From Lachnospiraceae bacterium (lineage in GTDB: Bacteria; Bacillota; Clostridia; Lachnospirales; Lachnospiraceae), in NCBI GenBank assembly GCA_021199655.1, contig JAJQHQ010000045.1, positions 1 through 62,367 of the forward strand: a stretch of DNA of 62,367 nt. Reading direction: 5' to 3'. The first letter of the stretch is position 1, and the number at the start of each line of letters is the position of its first letter. The position numbers were made by a program, and so were the translations under genes. The notes beneath the pieces were generated by a model. It was given only the letters and a program-made list of their open reading frames with translations. It did no database searches and was not told the origin of the DNA. This document shows positions 1-8,600 of this stretch, in pieces.

Positions 1-335
1 CATACGGTCTTCGCAGCGAGTGCGAAGACCTGCCTGAATACTTACGGAGATCATAACTGTTCAGTATCTTCACAGTTACGAGGGAAAAGCCCATTTAAAA
101 TCGCTGCGCGATGGGGCTTTTCCTACATGTTAATCGTTTTCATACGGTCTTCGCAGCGAGTGCGAAGACCTGCCTGAATACTTACGGAGATCATAACTGT
201 TCAGTATCTTCACAGTTACGAGGGAAAAGCCCATTTAAAATCGCTGCGCGATGGGGCTTTTCCTACATGTTAATCGTTTTCATACGGTCTTCGCAGCGAG
301 TGCGAAGACCTGCCTGAATACTTACGGAGATCATA
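1..335. repeat. 140-bp tandem repeat (2.4 copies) built on a dispersed hairpin element
   Basis: The sequence from 1 repeats exactly with period 140 (1-140, 141-280) and a third partial copy runs from 281 to about 335, so the array probably extends left of the window. Each unit contains the dispersed element also found near 5467, 10535 and 24142: a terminal hairpin related to GTAACTGT...ACAGTTAC, a central GGAAAAGCCC/GGGGCTTTTCC hairpin and a GGTCTTCGCA/TGCGAAGACC hairpin. The unit also includes the segment with the trkA ribosome site (CTTACGGAGA), so the trkA 5' region itself has been duplicated. A likely cause is tandem duplication by slippage or unequal crossing-over; the central hairpin could also act as a terminator. 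Confidence 0.9.
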
Positions 336-338
336 CAT

Positions 339-1709
339 ATGAAGATCATTATTGTAGGCCTTGGCAAGGTGGGTACGACGCTGGCCTCTGAGCTTTGCAA
401 TGAAGAGAATGATGTCACGGTTATTGACAAAAAGGAAGATCTTGTGGAGGATATTTCCGGTCAGTATGACCTGATGGGCGTGGCGGGGAACGGCGCGAGC
501 CGCACTATTCAGATGGAAGCTGGGATTGACAGCGCCGACATGCTGATCGCGGTGACCGGCTCGGATGAGATTAATCTGCTCTGCTGCCTGATGGCGAAGG
601 AGAGCGAGAAATGCCACTCGATCGCCCGGGTGCGGAATCCGGAGTACCATTCGGAGATCGCGTTCATGCGCGAGAAATTCGGGATTTCCCTGATCATTAA
701 CCCGGATATGGTCGCAGCGCTGGAGATTGCGAGAAACTTAAAGTTTCCGTCCGCGATCGACGTAGATTCCTTTGTAAAGAACCGGGTAGACATTCTGAAA
801 TTCCGGATTAAGGAAGATTCCGTGCTGGACGGGCTCCGGATCGCGGACCTTTCCGGAAAAATAAAGGGCAATATTCTGATCTGCGCCATTGAGCGCGGCG
901 ATAACCTGATCATTCCAGACGGCAACACGGTACTGCATGAAAAGGATCAGATCGCGATCGTTGCGGGAAACAACGACGCGAATCAGTTTTTCCGCCAGGT
1001 GGGAATTCTGGCGAATCAGGTAAAAAGTATCCTGATCGTCGGCGGAAGCCCGTTGGCTTATTATCTGGCCAAAATGCTGCTCGCGGCCGGGATGCGCGTT
1101 AAGATTATCGAAAAGGATTACAAACGCTGTGAGACGCTCTCTGAAATGCTGCCGAAAGCGACAATTGTATATGGCGACGGCACGGATAAGGAGCTGCTTT
1201 CCGAGGAAGGCATGGAGAGCTATGAAAGTTTTGCGGCGCTGACCAATATCGATGAGGAAAATATTCTGATCTCTCTGTACGCCAAAAAGACCGGAGGCCA
1301 GAAGAAGATTATCACAAAAGTCAATCGGATTGCATTTGATGAGGTGATCCGGGAACTGGATCTGGACACGATCATTCATCCGAAGGATATTACGGCCGAG
1401 CTGATCATCCGCTACGCACGCTCTATGAAAAATTCTTTTGGGAGCAACGTAGAAACTTTGCATAAAATCATTGACGACAAGGCGGAAGCGCTGGAATTCA
1501 TCATCCGCGGACAGTCCCGCGTGACAAATATGACGCTTCAGGAGCTGCCGATCCGCAAGGGGATTCTTGTAGCCTGTATTTATCGGAACGGCAAGATTAT
1601 CATTCCCGGAGGTGCTGACCGGATGCAGGACGGCGACAGCGTGATCATCGTGACGCAGGAAAAAGGACTCAATGACATCGAGGACATCCTGGTACGCAGC
1701 CATGCATGA
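339..1709 (+). CDS. trkA: Trk system potassium uptake protein TrkA
   Basis: Cytosolic nucleotide-binding gating subunit of a Trk/Ktr-type K+ importer; partner of the membrane subunit encoded next. The 456 residues are the usual length for the duplicated form: an N-terminal Rossmann RCK-N domain opening MKIIIVGLGKVG (dinucleotide loop GLGKVG at residues 7-12), a TrkA-C domain, a second RCK-N domain starting near residue 229 (SILIVGGSPLAYY) and a final TrkA-C domain near residues 370-456. The ATG at 339 is set by GGAGA at 325-329, which lies inside the third copy of the upstream tandem repeat. The gene is 53 bp from trkH in the same direction, consistent with one operon. Family assignment is firm. 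Confidence 0.95.
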   Translation: MKIIIVGLGKVGTTLASELCNEENDVTVIDKKEDLVEDISGQYDLMGVAGNGASRTIQMEAGIDSADMLIAVTGSDEINLLCCLMAKESEKCHSIARVRNPEYHSEIAFMREKFGISLIINPDMVAALEIARNLKFPSAIDVDSFVKNRVDILKFRIKEDSVLDGLRIADLSGKIKGNILICAIERGDNLIIPDGNTVLHEKDQIAIVAGNNDANQFFRQVGILANQVKSILIVGGSPLAYYLAKMLLAAGMRVKIIEKDYKRCETLSEMLPKATIVYGDGTDKELLSEEGMESYESFAALTNIDEENILISLYAKKTGGQKKIITKVNRIAFDEVIRELDLDTIIHPKDITAELIIRYARSMKNSFGSNVETLHKIIDDKAEALEFIIRGQSRVTNMTLQELPIRKGILVACIYRNGKIIIPGGADRMQDGDSVIIVTQEKGLNDIEDILVRSHA

Positions 1710-1762
1710 CGGTAAAAACATATAAAACAGCAGACGGGCAGGAATGAGAGGACAGCATAACG

Positions 1763-3199
1763 ATGAATTACAAACTGATTCGATATATTCTGGGATGGGT
1801 TTTGATCGTGGAAGCGGGGCTGATGCTGCCGGCGCTTGTAGTGGCAGTAATCTACCGCGAATGGGAAGGCCTGGGGTTACTCTCGACGATGGGCTTCTGC
1901 CTGGCGGCAGGTCTGGCTCTGACACTGAAAGCACCCAAATCCAAGACCATGCACGCACGGGAGGGCTTTGTGACCGTGTCTTTCTGCTGGATTGCCCTCA
2001 GTGCGTTCGGAGCGCTTCCCTTTGTGATCACAAGGACGATCCCGAACTATATCGACGCTCTTTTTGAGACGGTATCCGGCTTTACGACGACCGGTTCCAC
2101 GATACTGACGGATGTGGAATCCATGGCACACTGCCTGCAGTTCTGGCGCAGTTTCACGCACTGGATCGGCGGCATGGGGGTGCTGGTGTTCATGATGTCC
2201 ATCCTTCCGCTCGCCGGGGGCAGCAGCATGTATATGATGAAGGCAGAGAGCACCGGCCCTTCTGTCGGCAAGCTTGTCCCCAAGGTAAAGGGAACGGCCG
2301 GGCTTCTGTATCGTATGTACATAGCTTTAAGCCTGCTCATGCTGGTTCTTCTTCTGCTCGGCGGCATGCCGCTGTTTGACTCCCTGATCACTGTATTTGG
2401 TACAGCCGGCACCGGCGGATTTGGGATCAAAAATGACAGCATGGCGAGCTACAGCGCGTACCTGCAGATCGTGACGACTATTTTCATGATCATGTTCGGC
2501 TTTAATTTCAGCTTCTACTATCTGGTCTGGAAACGCAAATTCAAAACCGCATTCCGGATGACGGAGGTCAGGGCGTACCTGCTGATCATCCTGGTCTCAA
2601 TTGTTTTGATTTCCATAAATATCTACGGGATGTTTGACGGTGTGCTTGAAACGGTTCGCCATGCGGCGTTTCAGGTGGGGACGATCATCACGACGACCGG
2701 ATTTGCGACGACGGATTTCAACCAGTGGCCTGCCTTTTCAAAGACGATACTGGTGATGCTGATGTGCATCGGCGCCTGTGCGGGGAGCACGGGCGGCGGT
2801 ATTAAAGTGCAGCGTATCCTCATTCTGGTGCGCTCCATCCGCAATGAGCTGGACGTGATCACACACCCGCATCATGTCCGCAGGCAGAAGATGGATGGAC
2901 ATGTGATCGAGCAGTCGGTCATCCGTTCTGTGAACATTTTTCTGGCGGCGTATGCTGCGGTGTTTGCGCTGTCGCTGCTGATCATCTCAATTGACAACTT
3001 TGACTTTACGACGAATTTTACCGCCATCGCGGCTACTCTGAACAACATCGGCCCCGGCCTGGAGGTGGTTGGCCCCAGTGGGAATTACAGCGGGTTTTCT
3101 TATCTGTCGAAGCTGGTCATGACCTTTGATATGCTGGCGGGACGTCTGGAGCTGTTCCCACTGCTGATCCTCTTCTCAAGAAGTACGTGGAGAAAGTAA
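1763..3199 (+). CDS. trkH: Trk/Ktr potassium channel subunit TrkH
   Basis: Integral membrane K+-translocating subunit that works with TrkA. The 478-residue protein is hydrophobic throughout and shows the four pore-loop signatures of the family in order: SGFTTTGSTI near residue 105, GTAGTGGFG near 215, TTTGFATTDFNQWP near 312 and NNIGPGLEVVGPSGNY near 432. The glycines in these loops form the selectivity filter in known structures. The C-terminal MLAGRLELFPLLILF is also typical. ATG 1763 follows a GAGAGGACAG purine stretch. No clear terminator follows before the convergent gene at 3281. Confidence 0.95.
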   Translation: MNYKLIRYILGWVLIVEAGLMLPALVVAVIYREWEGLGLLSTMGFCLAAGLALTLKAPKSKTMHAREGFVTVSFCWIALSAFGALPFVITRTIPNYIDALFETVSGFTTTGSTILTDVESMAHCLQFWRSFTHWIGGMGVLVFMMSILPLAGGSSMYMMKAESTGPSVGKLVPKVKGTAGLLYRMYIALSLLMLVLLLLGGMPLFDSLITVFGTAGTGGFGIKNDSMASYSAYLQIVTTIFMIMFGFNFSFYYLVWKRKFKTAFRMTEVRAYLLIILVSIVLISINIYGMFDGVLETVRHAAFQVGTIITTTGFATTDFNQWPAFSKTILVMLMCIGACAGSTGGGIKVQRILILVRSIRNELDVITHPHHVRRQKMDGHVIEQSVIRSVNIFLAAYAAVFALSLLIISIDNFDFTTNFTAIAATLNNIGPGLEVVGPSGNYSGFSYLSKLVMTFDMLAGRLELFPLLILFSRSTWRK

Positions 3200-3280
3200 A
3201 GCGGACAGGAAACGAAGCCGATAAAAACTTTTTCATCTGCTTAAGATTTATCGCTTGAGGAAGGTTTTTTAAATTCCAGG

Positions 3281-4594
3281 TTAAGACTTATCGTTCTGGG
3301 AAGACTCTTCTTCTTCTGCATTGCTGTCATCCGGAACCTCCGGCAGCAGCAGCAGCACCAGCTCGATTTTGTTTTCCTCCATCTTCAGAACACGGATCTG
3401 TGTGCCGTCCTCCATCGCGACTGCATCCTGTTCCTCCGGCAGATCGTCCAGAAGCTCGATGACCAGACCGCCAATGGAATCGCAGGCCTCGGACTCCAGT
3501 GCCAGACCGAGTGCGTCGTTGATGTCGTCGAGACGCACAGAGCCTTCAATCTGGTACTCCCGTTCGGAGATCTGACGGATCAGATTCGCTTCATCCGCGT
3601 CATATTCATCCCGGATATCTCCGACAATCTCTTCCAGAAGATCTTCCAGCGACACGATCCCGACCGCTTCGCCATACTCGTCCAGTACGACGGAAAGACT
3701 GGCGGAATCCTCCCGCATGGATTCAAGCAGATCGGAGGTCTTTTTGAATTCATAGGTAAAATGAGGCTTGTACATGGCTTCCTCGATATCGAAGTCTTCC
3801 TGACTGTCGTAGCAGAAAAACTTTTTGATATTCAAAATGCCGACGACATGGGCAGGATCCTCGTGGTATACCGGAAGCCGCGAATATTTTTCCTGTCGGA
3901 ACGTCTCCTTAATCTCATCGTAGGAGTCCTCGTCGCTGATCATGACGACCTCTGAGCGGGGCACCATCACGTCCTTGACCAGAGAATCGCCAAAATCTAC
4001 TACATTATAGATCATTTCGCGTTCTTCTTTTTCAATCACGCCTTCCTGATGACTGACGTCTACGAAAGTGCGCAGCTCCTGCTCCGTTACGGTATTCATG
4101 GAACCGTCCAGACTGATGTGGAACGGCTTCAGGAGAAGCTTACAGATGGAATTAATGACAAAAATCACCGGCCGCAGGATTTTCATCAGAACACTGATGA
4201 CCGGACAGTAGGCAAGCGCCAGCTTTTCCGGGTAGGTGGCGGCAATCGTTTTCGGTGTGACCTCCCCGAATATCAGGATCAGAATCGTGATAATGGCGGT
4301 GGACACACTGATCGAGCCGTCGCCGGCCAGTTTGATCGCCAGCGAGGCCGCCAGAGCGGAAAGGAAGTTGTTTACCAGATTGTTCCCGATCAGAAGGGTG
4401 CTTAAAAGCCTGGAACGGTTTTCCACCGTCTTGATAGCCAGAACAGCGCGTTTGTCTCCTTCCTCAGCGAGTGCCTGCAGACGAATCCGATTCGCCGTAG
4501 TCAGCGCAGTTTCCGCCGAAGAAAAGAACGCGGAAAGAAGTAATAAAATCAAAAGAATTAATAACAGTAGGCCAGTGGCGTCATCCGATGCCAA
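3281..4594 (-). CDS. CNNM/CorC-type membrane protein (DUF21-CBS pair-CorC domain)
   Basis: Probable divalent-cation (Mg2+/Co2+) transport-related protein of the hemolysin C/CorC group. From the N-terminus (437 aa): a DUF21 transmembrane region with the SSAETALTTANRIRL signature near residue 26, two CBS motifs near 195-320 (KDVMVPRSEVVMI and LSVVLDEYGEAVGIVSLEDLLEEIVGDI), then a CorC_HlyC domain. The start is TTG at 4594-4592, placed 6 nt after AGGAGATG on the minus strand; no better start is near. A -35/-10 pair TTGCTT-17-TATTAT lies at 4716-4688. The acidic tail (EEEESSQ) is low complexity. Exact substrate is not shown by sequence. Confidence 0.9.
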   Translation of the reverse strand: MASDDATGLLLLILLILLLLSAFFSSAETALTTANRIRLQALAEEGDKRAVLAIKTVENRSRLLSTLLIGNNLVNNFLSALAASLAIKLAGDGSISVSTAIITILILIFGEVTPKTIAATYPEKLALAYCPVISVLMKILRPVIFVINSICKLLLKPFHISLDGSMNTVTEQELRTFVDVSHQEGVIEKEEREMIYNVVDFGDSLVKDVMVPRSEVVMISDEDSYDEIKETFRQEKYSRLPVYHEDPAHVVGILNIKKFFCYDSQEDFDIEEAMYKPHFTYEFKKTSDLLESMREDSASLSVVLDEYGEAVGIVSLEDLLEEIVGDIRDEYDADEANLIRQISEREYQIEGSVRLDDINDALGLALESEACDSIGGLVIELLDDLPEEQDAVAMEDGTQIRVLKMEENKIELVLLLLPEVPDDSNAEEEESSQNDKS

Positions 4595-4624
4595 GAGATC
4601 ATCTCCTTTTTAATAATAAATTTC

Positions 4625-4651
4625 GTAACTGTGAAGGTACTGAACAGTTAC
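4625..4651. repeat. Solo terminal hairpin of the dispersed GTAACTGT element
   Basis: The 27 bp form an inverted repeat, GTAACTGT then 11 bp then ACAGTTAC. It matches the end of the larger elements at 5467-5599, 10535-10709 and 24142-24276. It sits in the 5' UTR of the CorC-like gene on the minus strand. Only this end is present here, so it is a solo or remnant copy. Confidence 0.8.
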
Positions 4652-4687
4652 TAAATTTTTATGGCGAGGTATTCCTTTTTAGAGTGG

Positions 4688-4716
4688 ATAATACAACAGA
4701 ACAGGGAAAAAAGCAA
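4688..4716 (-). promoter_or_regulatory. Promoter for the CorC-like gene
   Basis: On the minus strand TTGCTT (4716-4711) is followed after exactly 17 bp by TATTAT (4693-4688), a good sigma-A match. Transcription would start near 4681 and cross the solo GTAACTGT hairpin before the TTG start at 4594. Confidence 0.6.
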
Positions 4717-4813
4717 CGTAAAGTTCAGGTAAAAAGGGAATAATTCCGGAAAACTTAAAAATTACGGTTTTCGGCTTCCATGTGAAAAGGAATGAGACTG
4801 ATACCAAGGAACC

Positions 4814-4842
4814 TTGACAACTTCGAGCGAAAGAGTTAAGAT
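4814..4842 (+). promoter_or_regulatory. Promoter for the MarR-family gene
   Basis: TTGACA at 4814-4819 is followed after 17 bp by TAAGAT at 4837-4842. The MarR gene starts 40 bp downstream. Confidence 0.55.
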
Positions 4843-4881
4843 GCCGATGGAAATGGCAATATTCTGGAGGCGAAAGCGAAT

Positions 4882-5439
4882 ATGGAAGACAATTATCCTC
4901 TGATCGAGGAGACCATCGGACATCTGCGTTTTTTCGGACATTTCCTGCATTATCAGATGGGAAATAAGTTTGGAAGACGGAGAATCCTGAAGATCATGCT
5001 GGAGCATAAAGAAGCGGCACGCTCAGAAGAGCCTGTCCGCGCCGGTACGTGTGCCGCATCAGAAAACTGCTGCGCGGCTGGCGGTACAGTTTCTTCAGAG
5101 GGAATTCTGCAGAGAGAGCTGCAGGACATTCTTCACATCCAGTCCGGATCCCTGAGTGAGATCATTATTAAAATAGAAGCAGAAGGCCTGATCGAAAAGA
5201 CCCGCAGCGAAAAGGATGGCCGGCAGATCATCCTGCGTCTGACGCCGGAGGGCGAGCAGCTGGCGCGCACCTATAAGGCGGAGCACGAGGAAAAATTACG
5301 GCAGCTGATGTCCTGCCTGTCGGATGAGAAAATGACAGATCTGAATAAAACGCTTGTGCGCCTGGAAAATCATTGGAAAGAACTGGGCGATACAGCGTTT
5401 AAAAATGGCGGTACAGCTGAGAACGATGAAAATTGCTGA
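4882..5439 (+). CDS. MarR-family transcriptional regulator with a low-complexity insertion
   Basis: Winged-helix regulator of the MarR type, 185 aa against about 145 usually. The recognisable parts are an N-terminal helix (GHLRFFGHFLHYQMG), the helix-turn-helix (LQDILHIQSGSLSEIIIKIEAEGLIEK) and the wing (RSEKDGRQIILRLTPEG). Between the helix before the HTH and the HTH itself, residues about 44-72 form an extra Ala/Cys/Gly/Ser-rich stretch (part: RAGTCAASENCCAAGG) absent from ordinary MarR proteins. GGAGG at 4866-4870 is 11 nt from the ATG. Target genes are unknown; it precedes the large activase gene and could regulate it. A shared 20-bp near-match (GCCGGTACGTGTGCCGCATC) recurs in the linker of that activase gene near 6664. 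Confidence 0.85.
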   Translation: MEDNYPLIEETIGHLRFFGHFLHYQMGNKFGRRRILKIMLEHKEAARSEEPVRAGTCAASENCCAAGGTVSSEGILQRELQDILHIQSGSLSEIIIKIEAEGLIEKTRSEKDGRQIILRLTPEGEQLARTYKAEHEEKLRQLMSCLSDEKMTDLNKTLVRLENHWKELGDTAFKNGGTAENDENC

Positions 5440-5466
5440 TGAATATTGCCGACTGTTCAGATTTTG

Positions 5467-5599
5467 CAACTATTCAGGACAGTACCTCGCACTTGCTGCG
5501 AGGTACGTATGAAAACATACAATTTACAAGAAAAAGTCCCATCGCGAAGCGATTTTAAATGGACTTTTTCCCGTAACTGTGAAGGTACTGAACAGTTAC
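5467..5599 (-). repeat. Dispersed hairpin element (GTAACTGT family), full copy
   Basis: About 133 bp with three hairpins: GTACCTCGCA/TGCGAGGTAC, the central AAAAAGTCC/GGACTTTTT and the terminal GTAACTGT/ACAGTTAC. It lies in the opposite orientation to the copies at 1-335 and 24142. It occupies most of the gap between the MarR gene and the promoter at 5614. A 92-codon reading frame across it is not a gene. Confidence 0.85.
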
Positions 5600-5613
5600 C
5601 AGACTTTTTTCAT

Positions 5614-5641
5614 TTGACATCATGGCACAACGTGTTAAAAT
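5614..5641 (+). promoter_or_regulatory. Promoter for the activase gene
   Basis: TTGACA (5614-5619), 16-bp spacer, TAAAAT (5636-5641). It begins 15 bp after the end of the hairpin element, so the element may insulate this promoter from the MarR transcript. Confidence 0.7.
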
Positions 5642-5677
5642 ACAGTGAATTGACAGGTTACCATAAGGAGAAAAAGT

Positions 5678-8600
5678 ATGCCAGAGAAATCATCAGCTTC
5701 CCGGATATTTCTGGTCGGTATTGACGTAGGATCTACGACGACAAAGATTGTCGTGGTGGACGAGGATACAAAACAGATTATTTATTCGGATTACAAAAGA
5801 CATAACGCAGCGCAGGTACACAGTGTGTGCCTTGCGCTCGACTTATTTTTGGAGAACCGTACCGGTATTCTGGAAAAAATATCGGAATGCGGCTCCGGGA
5901 AAAGTGAACTCACGAAAGGTGATTCTGCAAAGTCACCCGCGGACGTGCGGCTCCGTGTGGCGCTGACCGGCTCCGGAGGCGGAGAGATCGCGAAGCTGCT
6001 GGGCGTCCCTTACATACAGGAGGTTGTGGCGAATTCCATTGCGCTGCGGTCGTATTATGAGAACGTAGGGACTGCCATCGAGCTTGGCGGACAGGACGCG
6101 AAAATGATCTTTTTCCATCGGGATGCGGACGGGGCGCTGAACGTGAGCGATATGCGCATGAACGGAAGCTGTGCTGGCGGTACGGGAGCGTTTATTGATG
6201 AAATCGCTACTGTATTAAAGACTCCGGTGGAGGAGTTTAACGCACTGGCAGAGCAGGGCACCTGCGTTTATGACATTTCAGGACGCTGTGGAGTGTATGC
6301 AAAGACGGACATCCAGCCGCTCCTGAATCAGGGCGTAGCGCGGCAGGATCTGGCACTTTCCGCGTTTCACGCGATCGCGAAGCAGACCATCGGCGGTCTG
6401 GCGCAGGGGCTGGATATCGAGAAGCCGGTGGTGTTCGAGGGCGGCCCGCTGACGTTTAATCCGAGGCTGATCCGGGTGTTTGCTGAACGGCTGGGGCTTA
6501 CAGAAGAGGAGATGCTGATTCCGGAGCGGCCGGAGATCATGATCGCTTACGGTGCGGCGCTTTCTCTGGAGACGATGTTTGCGGCCCGCACGGCCACGTA
6601 TACCGTACAGGATCTGTTAGAAAAATTGGAACCGGGACTGGCATGCGCGGCAGAGACTGCCAGTGCCGGTTCGTGTGCCGCATCTGCTGTATCAGCGGCA
6701 GTTTCCGGTCAGGAATCTGCCTCCGGTTCTTTCCACACAAAGTATGACCCTTCAAAGTCCTATTTTTCTTCAGAAGAAGAGAAAGGGCGTTTCCTGAAGC
6801 GTCATACGCTGGAAGAATGCACGCCGTATCAGCCGCAGGCAGGCGAGACAGTGCGCGCGTATCTCGGCATTGATTCCGGCAGTACGACGACCAAATTTGT
6901 CCTCATGGATGAAGAGGAAAATATACTGGATTCTTTTTACTCTCCGAACGAAGGCGAGCCTCTGATGGTGGCGAAAAAAGCGGTGCTGGCGATCCGCAAC
7001 CGCTATCGTCAGGCAGGAGCTGAGCTGGAGATCATTGCCGCCGGATCGACCGGTTATGGAGAGATGCTGTTTTCGAAGGCGTGGAGCACGGAGTGCCATA
7101 TGGTGGAGACTGTCGCGCACGCGAGGGCAGCTGCGAAGTATGTGGATAACGCGACTTTTATTCTGGATATCGGCGGGCAGGATATGAAAGCCATCTGGGT
7201 CGACCACGGCATTGTGACGAACATTGTCGTGAACGAGGCCTGTTCATCGGGCTGCGGATCATTCCTGGAGAACTTTGCGTCCTCTTTGCATATTCCGGTA
7301 AAGGACATTGCGCGGACAGCGTTTGAATCGAAAAATCCGGCCGTGCTCGGCAGCCGCTGCACGGTATTCATGAACAGCAGCATTGTTACGGAGCAGAGAA
7401 ACGGCAAGCAGTCCGGCGATATCATGGCGGGGCTTTGCCGCTCTATTATAGAAAACGTTTTTACCAAGGTCATCCGCATTTCCAATCTGGACTCGCTCGG
7501 CGACACGATTGTCGTGCAGGGCGGCACCTTCCAGAACGATGCGGTGCTCTGCGCGCTGGAGCAGTACACGGGCCGCGAAGTGACCCGCGCACCTTACCCG
7601 GGGCTGATGGGGGCCATCGGTGCAGCGTTGCTGACGAAGGAGCATTGTGAGGAGGAAGCGGCGGAAAATCTGGTTCGCCACACATTTATCGGCTTGGATG
7701 CGATTGAGAATTTCTCCTACACGCAGGAAGCAAATTCGCCCTGCCCGTTCTGCACGAACCACTGCAAGCGCACAATCGTTCGTTTTTCCAATGGGAATTC
7801 GTGGATCACGAATAACCGCTGTGAACGCGGCGAGATCCTGGGCGACCCGAAGGACGCGGCCGTGCGGGAGCAGTTAAAGGAAAAGAAAGCGGAGAAGGAT
7901 CGTGTGCCGAACCTGTTCCGGCTGCGGGAGGAGCTTTTGTTCCGCGAGTACCCGTATCCGAATCTGTATACGGCCGATGTATCTGCTTCATCTGAAGGGG
8001 CATCAGCAGCCGAAACGGGAAGCAGCATACGCGATATACACGACCGTGGTGTCACGATCGGGATTCCGCGCGTCCTCTCTTTCTGGGAGACGATGCCGTT
8101 CTGGATGACCTTCTGGAAGTCTCTTGGCTTCCGTGTGCGGATTTCTGATAAAAGTACGAGAAAAATATACGAGAGCGGTCTTTCTGCGGTGACCTCGGAT
8201 ACGGTCTGCTTCCCGGCGAAGCTTGTACACGGGCATATCCGGAATCTGATCGGGGAGGATGCGGCAGGCGGTACCGGTGCGGCGCAGGGAGATGCTGCGA
8301 AAAAGCATCCCCGCTGCGACCGGATTTTCATGCCGTCGATCACGACGGTTCACTCCGAGAATACGGAGAAAACGAGTGAGTCCATGTGCGCGGTGGTAAA
8401 AGGCTATCCGATTGTCATCCGCAATTCCGACAATCCGGAAAAACGCTGGGGCATTCCCTTTGACACACCGCTGTTCCACTGGCACAAGACGACAGACCGC
8501 AACCGTCAGCTTACAGAATATATGGAAAAAACCTTCGGCATCGCGGCTGAAGTGACTATGCAGGCCATCGAGGCGGGCGACGCGGCGCAGGAGACGTTTT

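Noticed and set aside
738-1958. 406-codon minus-strand frame over trkA.
   Set aside because: Antisense shadow of a clear conserved gene; no family features or ribosome site.
5446-5724. 92-codon plus frame downstream of the MarR gene.
   Set aside because: It runs through the hairpin repeat and the promoter of the next gene.
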